Below, one piece after another: positions 33,328 through 40,225 of a DNA stretch of 40,225 nt. Position 1 is the first letter of the stretch, and the number at the start of each line of letters is the position of its first letter. Location: contig RAYE01000053.1 in assembly GCA_003612285.1 (NCBI GenBank), forward strand, positions 1 to 40,225. The letters run 5' to 3'. Source of the stretch: a bacterium D16-51. Lineage in GTDB: Bacteria; Bacillota; Clostridia; Lachnospirales; Lachnospiraceae. A program made the translations under genes and the position numbers. The notes under the pieces are model-generated. The model was not told where the DNA came from. It saw only the letters and a list, made by a program, of their open reading frames with translations, and made no database searches.

Positions 33328-33687
33328 ATGGCACGTGTTAAAGGCGGTTTAAATGCAAAGAAAAAACACAACAGAGTATTAAAACTTGCAAAAGGTTACA
33401 GAGGAGCAAGGTCAAAACAGTATAGAGTAGCAAAACAGTCTGTTATGAGAGCACTGAATTCCTCCTTTGCAGGCAGGAAGCAGAGGAAAAGGCAGTTCCG
33501 CAGGTTATGGATTGCCCGTATCAATGCGGCAGCCCGTATGAATGGCCTTTCATACAGTAAGTTTATGTATGGATTAAAGCTTGCAGAAATAGACATTAAC
33601 AGAAAGATGCTTTCTGAAATGGCAATCAGTGATCCGGAAGGATTTGCAGCATTAGTTGAAGTTGCAAAGTCTAAGATTGCAGCATAA
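33328..33687 (+). CDS. rplT: Ribosomal protein bL20
   Basis: The 119-residue protein needed early in 50S assembly. It starts [20 protein letters not shown] and carries [21 protein letters not shown] in the middle and [17 protein letters not shown] near the end, all typical. AAGGAGGAAAGATAAG precedes the ATG. In related bacteria free L20 represses the operon through the infC leader, in line with the attenuator seen here. A strong terminator follows. Confidence 0.97.
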   Translation: MARVKGGLNAKKKHNRVLKLAKGYRGARSKQYRVAKQSVMRALNSSFAGRKQRKRQFRRLWIARINAAARMNGLSYSKFMYGLKLAEIDINRKMLSEMAISDPEGFAALVEVAKSKIAA

Positions 33688-33708
33688 AAGGAAAGAAATT
33701 TTTAAGCA

Positions 33709-33736
33709 GGACACCAAAATATGGTGTCCTTTTTTT
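33709..33736 (+). terminator. Terminator of infC operon
   Basis: GGACACC (33709-33715) and GGTGTCC (33723-33729) form a stem around an AT-rich loop, followed by seven T. It is 21 bp after the rplT stop. Confidence 0.9.
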
Positions 33737-33802
33737 GATTCTTGCTTTTGCGACTGCCAGGCTGCATATCTATTGCTTGCAGCGGGGTATTGATTATAGA
33801 AA

Positions 33803-33817
33803 CCCGCCAGAGGCGGG
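33803..33817 (-). terminator. Probable terminator of FIST/MCP pair 2
   Basis: CCCGCC and GGCGGG form a 6-bp GC stem with a 3-nt loop; on the minus strand it is followed by TTTCTATAAT. It lies a few bases beyond the stop of the minus-strand soluble MCP gene. Confidence 0.6.
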
Positions 33818-33820
33818 CCT

Positions 33821-34732
33821 TTATTTATAATCTTTTATGATTAATGGTACCTGGGATAACATATTGTCCACGTCTTCAAACATGGCGCTTTTTGTTGTTC
33901 CAAGCTTACTTGCACAAGAGATATGTTCCATAACTTCATGGTATTGGTTTTTTGTCTGGCTAAAGAAATTATTTACGGTATCCAGGGCAGCTTTGGAGTC
34001 ATCAATTACACTGGAAATCTCAGACTGTACTTTTGTTGCGCCTTCTGCTGCCTGCGTGATCTGGTCAAACATTTTATAGGTTTCATCCACTTTTTCAATA
34101 CTTTTCCCTAATGCTTCCTGTGAAGTATCAATATCGGAATGGAGCTGCTCTGTATCCTGCTCTACATCAGAGATGCTGGATTCTACTGCGGCAACCAGTT
34201 TTTTAACCTCCTCTGCAAGGCTTTTCACCTCCCCGGCTACGACAGCAAAGCCTTTTCCGTGTTCCCCGGCTTTTGCCGCTTCGATTGAGGCGTTTAATGC
34301 AAGGATATTTGTCTGCTCTGCAATAGATGTAATTTTATTGGTACATTTTTTGATTTTCTGGACTGCTGACTGGAAATCATCAAAAGTACTTTTCATCTCA
34401 CTAAAGTGCTCTTCTACTTTTAAAGAGCTGTTTTTTAGTTCTTCTACTTCATCCTGCGCCTGGTTTACAGACTGGCTGATTTCACCCTTTACTGATGCAA
34501 ACTGGCTGGAAACCTCTGTAATGCTGGAAAAAGTTTCTCCAAAATTATACAGGGTTTCCTGAAAATGTTCTGATTCCCTAAGCACACCTTTAAAGGAAGA
34601 ATTTATCATGCCAAGCTGATCCAGGGAATCTACCTCCTTTTTCAGGAGATCCCGCTGGTAGTCTTTTAAGCTGTCCATTACATGTAGTACGGGGTAAAGG
34701 CTGTTTTTTTGCTGCTTTTTTTTCTTAAACAT
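33821..34732 (-). CDS. Soluble chemoreceptor signalling protein (pair 2)
   Basis: A 303-residue cytoplasmic MCP-type protein, the second copy of this type in the window. There is no membrane segment or HAMP. The Lys-rich start (MFKKKKQQKN) is like that of pair 1. A coiled-coil region follows, then the tip [21 protein letters not shown] with AVVAGEVKSLAE, and a descending helix. It lies 12 bp downstream of the FIST gene on the same strand, the same gene order and spacing as in pair 1. GAGGAGGAGCAGC precedes the ATG. Sensing through the FIST partner is inferred. Confidence 0.9.
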   Translation of the reverse strand: MFKKKKQQKNSLYPVLHVMDSLKDYQRDLLKKEVDSLDQLGMINSSFKGVLRESEHFQETLYNFGETFSSITEVSSQFASVKGEISQSVNQAQDEVEELKNSSLKVEEHFSEMKSTFDDFQSAVQKIKKCTNKITSIAEQTNILALNASIEAAKAGEHGKGFAVVAGEVKSLAEEVKKLVAAVESSISDVEQDTEQLHSDIDTSQEALGKSIEKVDETYKMFDQITQAAEGATKVQSEISSVIDDSKAALDTVNNFFSQTKNQYHEVMEHISCASKLGTTKSAMFEDVDNMLSQVPLIIKDYK

Positions 34733-34744
34733 GCTGCTCCTCCT

Positions 34745-35800
34745 CTATTCAAATACCACACAGGTCATGGATTGGTTTACAAACTGGTTATTATAATGTT
34801 CCCCATATCCTACCAGGCCGGCATGGTTTCCCAGGGCGCTCATATCGCCTAAGTATTCCTGCATATAGTTATTCTCTGTAAAAAGCAGGTAGCGGAACAG
34901 GCAGTTTACAGAAAAGACGGCGGAAATTCTTGGAAAGTCATTTTTTATTGTTTGTATGGTATTTTTTACAGTTTCTCTATAATCACCCAGTTCTAGTAAA
35001 ATCAGTACATCAGAATCGTTTACCTGGCGGTAGCAGGTTAATGCGTTCCCATTTACTTCTTTTATGGAAATAATACAGGTGTCATTGCCGCTAATTTTTC
35101 CAAATGGGTTTTTAAATGTCTGTGTCAGGATTTCTTCATCTGTTACATGCAGGATTTCCTGGTATACCTGCTTTGCGGGCTTTCCATTTAAGGCTCCGAG
35201 TATGTATTCTGCTTTATTTGTCCTAGAAGCAATAAAATGGTAATCTCCCATCTGACGGTAGATATTTTCTTTATAGGTTTTTACCCTTCCGTCATTGTTC
35301 TTAACGATTGCGTAAGCTACGGCGTCTTCATATACCTTACCATTGGCAGATACCTTTCCAGCGTCTCCCGTTCCTCCCACCAGTGAAATGTTTTGGCGTT
35401 TTAATACGCTGTGGATTGTTGTCAGCACACAAGCGTCATTTCCGGAGCAAAAGTCGATGCACACAGTATCTTTTTGTGAACCGTCAATTTTTTCTACATC
35501 CTGCTCCAGACGTTCAATATATTTTACCGGCATGGTGGATGCTTCTTCCAGTACATTGGCGGCGGCACTTACTCCATCCTTGAATGCTATGATTCCTACG
35601 CCCTTTTCAACAATCCTGCTGTCATAGCTCATGCCGATACATCCGATGCTGGGTACTTTAGGATAAAGTGTTTCCAACTGTTTTACATGTTTTTCAAACT
35701 GTTCACTGTTTGATAACAACATAATGAGCTGGGGATTGTTTAATCCGCGGACTGCGTCATTCAGGTTTCCGCTTTGGCTCATACCAAAAAATTGTTTCAC
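34745..35800 (-). CDS. FIST-domain sensory protein (pair 2)
   Basis: A 351-residue soluble FIST_N/FIST_C protein, homologous over its whole length to the protein at 22840-23913 but clearly diverged in the N-terminal third, where ligand contacts would lie. The C-terminus (GYGEHYNNQFVNQSMTCVVF) and the [10 protein letters not shown] segment are best conserved. It begins with GTG preceded by AGGAGGACAACAA. It is the first gene of the pair and has its own sigma-A promoter. Different N-terminal halves suggest that the two pairs detect different ligands; this is inference. Confidence 0.88.
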   Translation of the reverse strand: MKQFFGMSQSGNLNDAVRGLNNPQLIMLLSNSEQFEKHVKQLETLYPKVPSIGCIGMSYDSRIVEKGVGIIAFKDGVSAAANVLEEASTMPVKYIERLEQDVEKIDGSQKDTVCIDFCSGNDACVLTTIHSVLKRQNISLVGGTGDAGKVSANGKVYEDAVAYAIVKNNDGRVKTYKENIYRQMGDYHFIASRTNKAEYILGALNGKPAKQVYQEILHVTDEEILTQTFKNPFGKISGNDTCIISIKEVNGNALTCYRQVNDSDVLILLELGDYRETVKNTIQTIKNDFPRISAVFSVNCLFRYLLFTENNYMQEYLGDMSALGNHAGLVGYGEHYNNQFVNQSMTCVVFE

Positions 35801-35855
35801 TTGTTGTCCTCCTCTTTTACTAGATCGTAATTTATCTCATATTTTACTGAATAGT

Positions 35856-35884
35856 ATTATAACAAAATGGGGTAGGGGTGTAAA
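35856..35884 (-). promoter_or_regulatory. SigA-type promoter of FIST/MCP pair 2
   Basis: On the minus strand TTTACA (35879-35884) and TATAAT (35856-35861) are spaced by 17 bp, about 55 bp before the GTG start of the FIST gene. Confidence 0.7.
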
Positions 35885-35924
35885 GTTTAAGTTATGGGAT
35901 AGTTGTTTTATCTTGATACGATTG

Positions 35925-35939
35925 GCCGTGAATAGTAAC
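35925..35939. repeat. Single arm of the GTTACTATTCACGG repeat
   Basis: GCCGTGAATAGTAAC is identical to the right end of the 211-bp element (11488-11502) and includes the exact right arm of the palindrome at 21011-21024. No matching left arm was found nearby, so it is a solo end or remnant. Confidence 0.6.
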
Positions 35940-35978
35940 GGATAGTTTTTTAGCAGGGAAAAATTTATCATTGGGGTA

Positions 35979-36008
35979 TTGACAGATTTGCTGTTCTTTT
36001 AGTAAGAT
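35979..36008 (+). promoter_or_regulatory. SigA-type promoter of valS T-box transcript
   Basis: TTGACA (35979-35984) and TAAGAT (36003-36008) are 18 bp apart. The predicted start near 36015 lies at the beginning of the T-box leader. Confidence 0.6.
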
Positions 36009-36014
36009 ATTCAG

Positions 36015-36299
36015 GAGCTGGCATGGAACGGTTTGTCCATGCCAGTCAGAGAAAAATTCCATGACGAAGAGGAGTACATGTTTCACCTGACAGAGAGGGC
36101 AGTCCATCGGCTGAAAGATTGCACAGGCAATGTTACATGGAAGGTAGCTTCTGAGAAGTGGCCCTGAAACAGGATGTAAGTAGGGGCCAACGGTTCATCC
36201 CGTTACCGATGGACAAGGCGGCAAGCATTTTAGATGCCTGCTGTAATCAAAGGTGGTACCGCGTATATTCGCCCTTTGCCGTTTGGCAAAGGGCTTTTT
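36015..36299 (+). promoter_or_regulatory. Valine T-box riboswitch
   Basis: The leader carries the T-box sequence AAAGGTGGTACCGCG (36249-36263) and then a terminator with a 10-bp stem, GCCCTTTGCC/GGCAAAGGGC, and TTTTT (36271-36299). The TGGT of the T-box can pair with the ACCA end of a tRNA with discriminator A. The likely specifier codon is GTA (36144-36146) within GGAAGGTAGC, a valine codon that agrees with the downstream gene. Uncharged tRNA-Val should favour the antiterminator and let transcription into valS continue. Confidence 0.92.
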
Positions 36300-36333
36300 G
36301 GATATACAGAAATTTCAGGAAGGAAGAGAAGAG

Positions 36334-38973
36334 ATGGCAAAAGAGTTAGAGAAAAATTATAATCCTGCTGACATTGAAAAAAGAACCTATGACAAATGGC
36401 AGGAAAAGAAGTATTTTCATGCAGAAGTAAACCGGGATAAAAAACCGTTTACGATTGTAATGCCCCCGCCCAATATTACAGGGCAGCTCCACATGGGGCA
36501 TGCGCTGGACAATGCACTGCAGGATATTTTAATTCGGTTTAAGAGGATGCAGGGATATGAGGCGCTTTGGGTTCCAGGGACAGACCATGCCTCTATTGCT
36601 ACGGAGGCAAAGGTTGTTGAAAAGTTAAAAGAAGAAGGGATTTCCAAAGAAGAGATAGGCAGGGAGAAGTTTTTGGAACATGTATGGGACTGGAAGAAGC
36701 AGTATGGCGGACGCATTGTAGAGCAGCTTAAAAAGATAGGCTCTTCCTGTGATTGGGACAGGGAACGTTTTACAATGGATGAGGGCTGTAATAAGGCGGT
36801 AAAAGAAGTTTTTGTGAAGTTATATAACAAAGAACTGATATACCGGGGGGAACGTATTATTAACTGGTGTCCGCACTGCCTGACTTCTATATCAGATGCA
36901 GAAGTGGAGTATGAAGACCAGGCAGGGCATTTCTGGCATTTGAGGTATAAAACAACAGATGGGACAGGGTATATTGACCTGGCAACAACACGTCCTGAGA
37001 CACTTCTTGGCGATACAGCAGTTGCAGTAAACCCAAAGGATGAAAGATACCAGGGGATGGTGGGGAAGATGCTTGACCTGCCGCTTGTGCACCGTCAGAT
37101 TCCTGTGATTGCAGATGATTATGTAGACATGGAATTTGGAACAGGTGTTGTTAAGATTACGCCGGCACATGATCCAAATGACTTTGAGGTAGGCCTCCGG
37201 CACAATCTGGAGATTGTCAATGTATTAACGGAGGATGCAAAAATTGTTGAGGATTACCCAAAGTATGCCGGAATGGACCGTTATGAAGCGCGTAAGGCAA
37301 TTGTAGCAGACTTGGAGGCAGAGGGCGCCCTTTTAAAGACGGAGGCGCACAGCCACAATGTAGGGACCTGTTACCGCTGCGGCACAACAGTAGAGCCAAG
37401 GGTGTCAGAGCAGTGGTTTGTGAAAATGGAGGATTTGGCAAAGCCTGCGATTGAAGCGGTAAAAAAAGGAGATACAAAATTTGTGCCGCCTCATTTTGAT
37501 AAGACATATTACCACTGGCTTGAGGGAATCCGCGACTGGTGTATTTCACGCCAGCTTTGGTGGGGGCACAGGATTCCGGCGTTTTATTGTGACAGCTGTG
37601 GTGAAATGGTTGTGACAAAGGATGACGCGCCTGTCTGCCCGAAATGTGGCAAACCGATGCGCCAGGACCCGGATACCCTGGACACATGGTTCTCCTCTGC
37701 CCTTTGGCCTTTTTCAACGCTTGGGTGGCCGGAAAAGACAGAGGAAATGGAGTATTTCTATCCAACCAGTACATTGGTGACAGGATACGATATTATCTTT
37801 TTCTGGGTAATCCGTATGATGTTTTCCGGTTTGGAGCATACAGGGGAAGTTCCATTTGATACAGTACTGATTCATGGCCTTGTCCGTGATTCCCAGGGGC
37901 GGAAAATGAGCAAGTCGCTTGGAAACGGAATTGACCCATTAGAGGTAATAGATAAGTATGGGGCGGACGCGCTGCGCCTTACCCTTGTAACAGGGAATGC
38001 GCCGGGGAATGATATGCGCTTTTATTGGGAGCGTGTAGAGGCGAGCAGGAACTTTGCCAATAAGGTCTGGAATGCTTCCCGCTTTATTATGATGCACCTT
38101 GGGGACGCCAGGATTATAGAGCCAGCCAGGGAAGAACTTGCAGTGATTGATAAATGGATTTTGTCAGAAGTGAATACCTTGGTAAAAGAAGTCACGGAAA
38201 ATATGGAGAAATATGAGTTAGGTATAGCAGTTCAAAAAATCCATGACTTTATCTGGACAGAATTTTGTGACTGGTATATTGAGCTTGTAAAGCCAAGGTT
38301 ATTTAATAAAGAGGCAAACCCTGTTTCAGCGAACGCAGCTTTCTGGACGCTTAAAACAGTGCTGGTAGATTCGTTGAAGCTGCTTCATCCATATATGCCG
38401 TTTATTACAGAAGAGATATTCTGTACTTTACAGTCAGAGGAAGAATCTATTATGGTTTCAAGCTGGCCGGAGTATAAGGAAGAATGGGAAGACAAAAAAG
38501 CAGAGCAGAAGGCAGAGATGATTAAGAACTTAGTACGCGGTATCAGGAACACACGTACAGAGATGGATGTAGCGCCTTCCCGTAAGGCAAAGGTGTACTT
38601 GGCAGCAGATAATGAAGAGGCCTGCACAATATTTAAAGAGTTGGAAGATTCCTACAGGCATATGATTTTTGCATCAGAGGTTGTTATCCAGACAGGTAAG
38701 GAAAGCATTGAGGAGAATGCAGTATCCGTGGTAATAGATAAAGCCACGGTATATATGCCGCTTGCAGATTTGATAGACTTTAAGAAAGAAAGGGAACGCC
38801 TGGAAAAAGAGAAGAAGCGCCTGGAAGGCGAGTTAAAACGTGTGAAGGGGATGCTGGGCAATGAGAGGTTTATGAGTAAAGCTCCAGAACAGAAGATTGC
38901 CGAAGAGAAAGAGAAGCTTTTAAAATACGAAAGCATGATGCAAAAGGTAGAAGAAGAACTTTCTGCCCTTTAA
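36334..38973 (+). CDS. valS: Valyl-tRNA synthetase
   Basis: An 879-residue class I synthetase that charges tRNA-Val. The catalytic HIGH motif is in PPNITGQLHMGHALD (about 49-63) and the KMSKS loop in GRKMSKSLGNGIDP (about 526-539). The CP1 editing domain lies between (about 180-360). A CDSC...CPKC zinc-type insert follows the first half. The anticodon-binding helical domain and the C-terminal coiled-coil arm (FKKERERLEKEKKRLEGELK) complete the protein. The ATG at 36334 follows AGGAAGAGAAGAG; upstream in-frame codons lie within the T-box terminator. Expression is governed by the valine T-box directly upstream. Confidence 0.97.
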   Translation: MAKELEKNYNPADIEKRTYDKWQEKKYFHAEVNRDKKPFTIVMPPPNITGQLHMGHALDNALQDILIRFKRMQGYEALWVPGTDHASIATEAKVVEKLKEEGISKEEIGREKFLEHVWDWKKQYGGRIVEQLKKIGSSCDWDRERFTMDEGCNKAVKEVFVKLYNKELIYRGERIINWCPHCLTSISDAEVEYEDQAGHFWHLRYKTTDGTGYIDLATTRPETLLGDTAVAVNPKDERYQGMVGKMLDLPLVHRQIPVIADDYVDMEFGTGVVKITPAHDPNDFEVGLRHNLEIVNVLTEDAKIVEDYPKYAGMDRYEARKAIVADLEAEGALLKTEAHSHNVGTCYRCGTTVEPRVSEQWFVKMEDLAKPAIEAVKKGDTKFVPPHFDKTYYHWLEGIRDWCISRQLWWGHRIPAFYCDSCGEMVVTKDDAPVCPKCGKPMRQDPDTLDTWFSSALWPFSTLGWPEKTEEMEYFYPTSTLVTGYDIIFFWVIRMMFSGLEHTGEVPFDTVLIHGLVRDSQGRKMSKSLGNGIDPLEVIDKYGADALRLTLVTGNAPGNDMRFYWERVEASRNFANKVWNASRFIMMHLGDARIIEPAREELAVIDKWILSEVNTLVKEVTENMEKYELGIAVQKIHDFIWTEFCDWYIELVKPRLFNKEANPVSANAAFWTLKTVLVDSLKLLHPYMPFITEEIFCTLQSEEESIMVSSWPEYKEEWEDKKAEQKAEMIKNLVRGIRNTRTEMDVAPSRKAKVYLAADNEEACTIFKELEDSYRHMIFASEVVIQTGKESIEENAVSVVIDKATVYMPLADLIDFKKERERLEKEKKRLEGELKRVKGMLGNERFMSKAPEQKIAEEKEKLLKYESMMQKVEEELSAL

Positions 38974-38989
38974 AATATGTATTATTTTT

Positions 38990-39031
38990 CATAAAAACAG
39001 GACGCGGATAAACCAGCGTCCTGTTTTTATG
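38990..39031. terminator. Bidirectional terminator between valS and convergent gene
   Basis: A perfect 16-bp stem (38990-39005 and 39016-39031) with a 10-nt loop, including AAAAACAGGACGC and its complement. T-rich sequence lies on both strands, so it can serve both convergent transcripts. Confidence 0.85.
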
Positions 39032-39055
39032 AAATTATTTTGGCATATGTATATG

Positions 39056-39607
39056 CTATAATAAGCATTCTAATAATGCACCGCTGCCTGGCAGATACAT
39101 TTCTGAAATCTTGTGGTCTTCTGAACCATAATTAACTTTTGCAAATACGCTGCATACTAAATCAAGTGTTTCCTGTGTATATTTCAATGTTAATGACTGT
39201 GCAAGTAAGTTGAAGAAGGATGGGGTAATGGAATATCCCCAGCTTTCGGAATCTTCTTCATCAAACATTTTTGGGATAAGGGATAATGTCTTATCTGTCA
39301 CAGTATTATAAATGGACAGCTCTAAGTAATTTGTCTCTGGATTAACATTACAGCGTAATTCACATAATTCATCAGCACTGTCCCTGAAATGGATTTCTTC
39401 AAGAAATGTCATTGTTAATGAATCAACAGCAATAGAAGAATTTAGTACAATGCGGTCTTTGTCAGTCTGAATCAGACGGATCAGTTTATCAATGCTGTTC
39501 TGGCTCATAACATCGCTGCCTACGCCTTTTTTCTTTTCGGTCAGAAATTTTACTAAGGTATCAATCTCCTGCTGGCTCAATAAAGAAAAACTTTTGTTCC
39601 TGTTCAT
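39056..39607 (-). CDS. Unknown protein with two FliM-N-like motifs
   Basis: A 183-residue soluble protein. The N-terminus reads FSLLSQQEIDTLVKFLTEKK, very close to the LSQxEIDALL peptide by which FliM binds phosphorylated CheY. A second, weaker copy (DVMSQNSIDKLIRLI) follows at about 33-47. The remaining 135 residues are mixed alpha/beta without recognised domain; no FliM middle domain or FliN-type SpoA domain is visible. The ATG is preceded by AAGGAGGTATATTGAC. It stands alone, convergent with valS. In a window with three chemoreceptor units, a role linked to CheY or the flagellar switch is possible, but this is inference. Confidence 0.7.
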   Translation of the reverse strand: MNRNKSFSLLSQQEIDTLVKFLTEKKKGVGSDVMSQNSIDKLIRLIQTDKDRIVLNSSIAVDSLTMTFLEEIHFRDSADELCELRCNVNPETNYLELSIYNTVTDKTLSLIPKMFDEEDSESWGYSITPSFFNLLAQSLTLKYTQETLDLVCSVFAKVNYGSEDHKISEMYLPGSGALLECLL

Positions 39608-39658
39608 GTCAATATACCTCCTTGTTTCCAGTTGTTTTTATAAGATATAGTGTCACCA

Positions 39659-39688
39659 TGAATAGCAATGCTGTGGCATTACTATTCA
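39659..39688. repeat. Diverged copy of the dispersed palindrome
   Basis: TGAATAGCAATGC and GCATTACTATTCA form a 13-bp stem with one mismatch around a 4-nt loop. The ACTATTC core is shared with the palindromes at 11.3, 11.5, 21.0 and 35.9 kb. It lies 52 bp upstream of the 183-residue gene. Confidence 0.5.
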
Positions 39689-39862
39689 GAATTTTGGCTG
39701 TTTATGGTAACATCTGCAGAACACAATAATCCTTACTATAGTATAACGTGTTTTTCTGTTGGTTTCAAGTATAAGAAATGAATTTTTTGTATATATGGAT
39801 GAATGATACCGAAAAAAACAGGAAAGAATAGAATGTATCTGGAAAAGGAAATGAGGTAAGCG

Positions 39863-40072
39863 ATGAAAAAGAAAATAGAGGTAAAAAAACCGGAGGATAT
39901 TGAAAAACTAAAAAAGGAAGAACAGGAAAAGTGGGAAATTGCCCTGGAGCTGGGTTTGTTTGACAAAGTGGTTGACAACGGATGGCGTTCGCTGACAGCA
40001 AAAGAAAGCGGCCGGATTGGAGGAATCCTGTCTTCTAGGAAAGGTAAAAAAGGTACAGCTCACGGTCAATAG
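39863..40072 (+). CDS. Small acid-soluble spore protein, alpha/beta type (SspF-like)
   Basis: A 69-residue protein. A Lys/Glu-rich start is followed by KWEIALELGLFDKVVDNGW and LTAKESGRIGG, which matches the two helices of alpha/beta-type SASPs (EIA-ELG and G-x-GG segments), closest to the short SspF-like group. Such proteins coat and protect DNA in the dormant spore and are cut by the GPR protease on germination. AATGAGGTAAGCG precedes the ATG. It stands alone, as SASP genes usually do. A sigma-G promoter was looked for but not convincingly found. Confidence 0.82.
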   Translation: MKKKIEVKKPEDIEKLKKEEQEKWEIALELGLFDKVVDNGWRSLTAKESGRIGGILSSRKGKKGTAHGQ

Positions 40073-40118
40073 TATCATAAATTGCGTTACTATTTACAGT
40101 CAATGGTATCATAAATTG
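40065..40118 (+). repeat. Two 20-bp direct repeats at right edge
   Basis: GTCAATAGTATCATAAATTG (40065-40084) and GTCAATGGTATCATAAATTG (40099-40118) differ at one base. Between them is GTTACTATTTACA, related to the GTTACTATTCACGG repeat. The array follows the spore-protein gene; the last 105 bp of the window contain no visible gene. Confidence 0.6.
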
Positions 40119-40225
40119 TAGAAACAAATAAAAAATGATTTTCCCTTTGGATGCATTTTCCATATTATGCAGTATGAGAAAGCAGAAGCCGTCCTGATTT
40201 TCTGCAAAATAACTAAAGTTTGCTG

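Noticed and set aside
36253-36333. N-terminal extension of ValRS
   Set aside because: It would be encoded by the T-box terminator stem; the ATG at 36334 has its own ribosome site and matches the family start.
36417-38936. Minus-strand ORFs within valS (for example 37217-37774)
   Set aside because: Composition is that of antisense codons and they have no ribosome sites; valS is certain on the + strand.
40065-40118. CRISPR array at the right edge
   Set aside because: Only two units with a 14-bp spacer related to a local palindrome, and no cas genes nearby.

Overview
The window reads as chromosome of an anaerobic, motile, spore-forming Firmicute, most likely a member of the Lachnospiraceae (Clostridia). 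The reasons are strong GGAGG-type ribosome binding sites, moderately low GC, a T-box leader on valS, an AUU-started infC, a flagellin with the YvyF flagellar protein, an alpha/beta-type small acid-soluble spore protein, and the DUF5716/DUF5717 pair, which I know mainly from this family. Assignment below family level is not possible from the sequence.

Layout. 0.1-3.3 kb (minus): a sugar-type binding lipoprotein and a transmembrane chemoreceptor in one operon. 3.4-6.4 kb: large flagellin plus YvyF (minus) and a divergent XRE regulator. 6.9-8.9 kb: thrS. 9.0-11.2 kb (minus): a PadR / DUF1700 / DUF4097 envelope cassette with a palindromic operator. 11.3-11.5 kb: a structured MITE-like element. 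11.7-13.8 kb: a variant 6-phosphofructokinase and a secreted SH3-like protein. 13.7-18.4 kb (minus): mutS2, an OmpR-type response regulator and a sensor kinase in one operon. 18.6-19.8 kb: an HtrA-like protein that has lost its catalytic triad. 19.8-20.9 kb (minus): a CobD/HisC-like aminotransferase. 21.1-22.6 kb: a 165-bp MITE and a decayed AAA-ATPase/PD-(D/E)XK pseudogene.

22.8-32.1 kb is the most unusual part. A FIST-domain protein and a soluble, membrane-free chemoreceptor signalling protein form one short operon. After a terminator and a new promoter comes a four-gene operon: a 1181-residue Ig-plus-helical-solenoid protein (DUF5717-like), an Hsp70/actin-fold-like protein (DUF5716-like), a TPR-like protein and a two-TM coiled-coil protein. 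A second FIST/soluble-MCP pair lies in opposite orientation at 33.8-35.8 kb. Between the two sits the infC-rpmI-rplT ribosomal operon with an attenuator leader. valS with a valine T-box follows, then a small protein carrying two FliM-like N-terminal motifs, and a small acid-soluble spore protein.

How the genes fit together. There are three chemotaxis-type receptor units: binding protein plus membrane MCP, and two FIST plus soluble MCP pairs. With flagellin and a possible CheY-P-binding-like protein, the window is enriched in motility sensing. The four-gene Hsp70-like/solenoid/TPR/coiled-coil operon has no assigned function and is the best candidate for an undescribed system. Several repeat families lie between genes: palindromes sharing GTTACTATTCACGG, a 165-bp MITE, and a two-hairpin leader found upstream of both the binding protein and mutS2.
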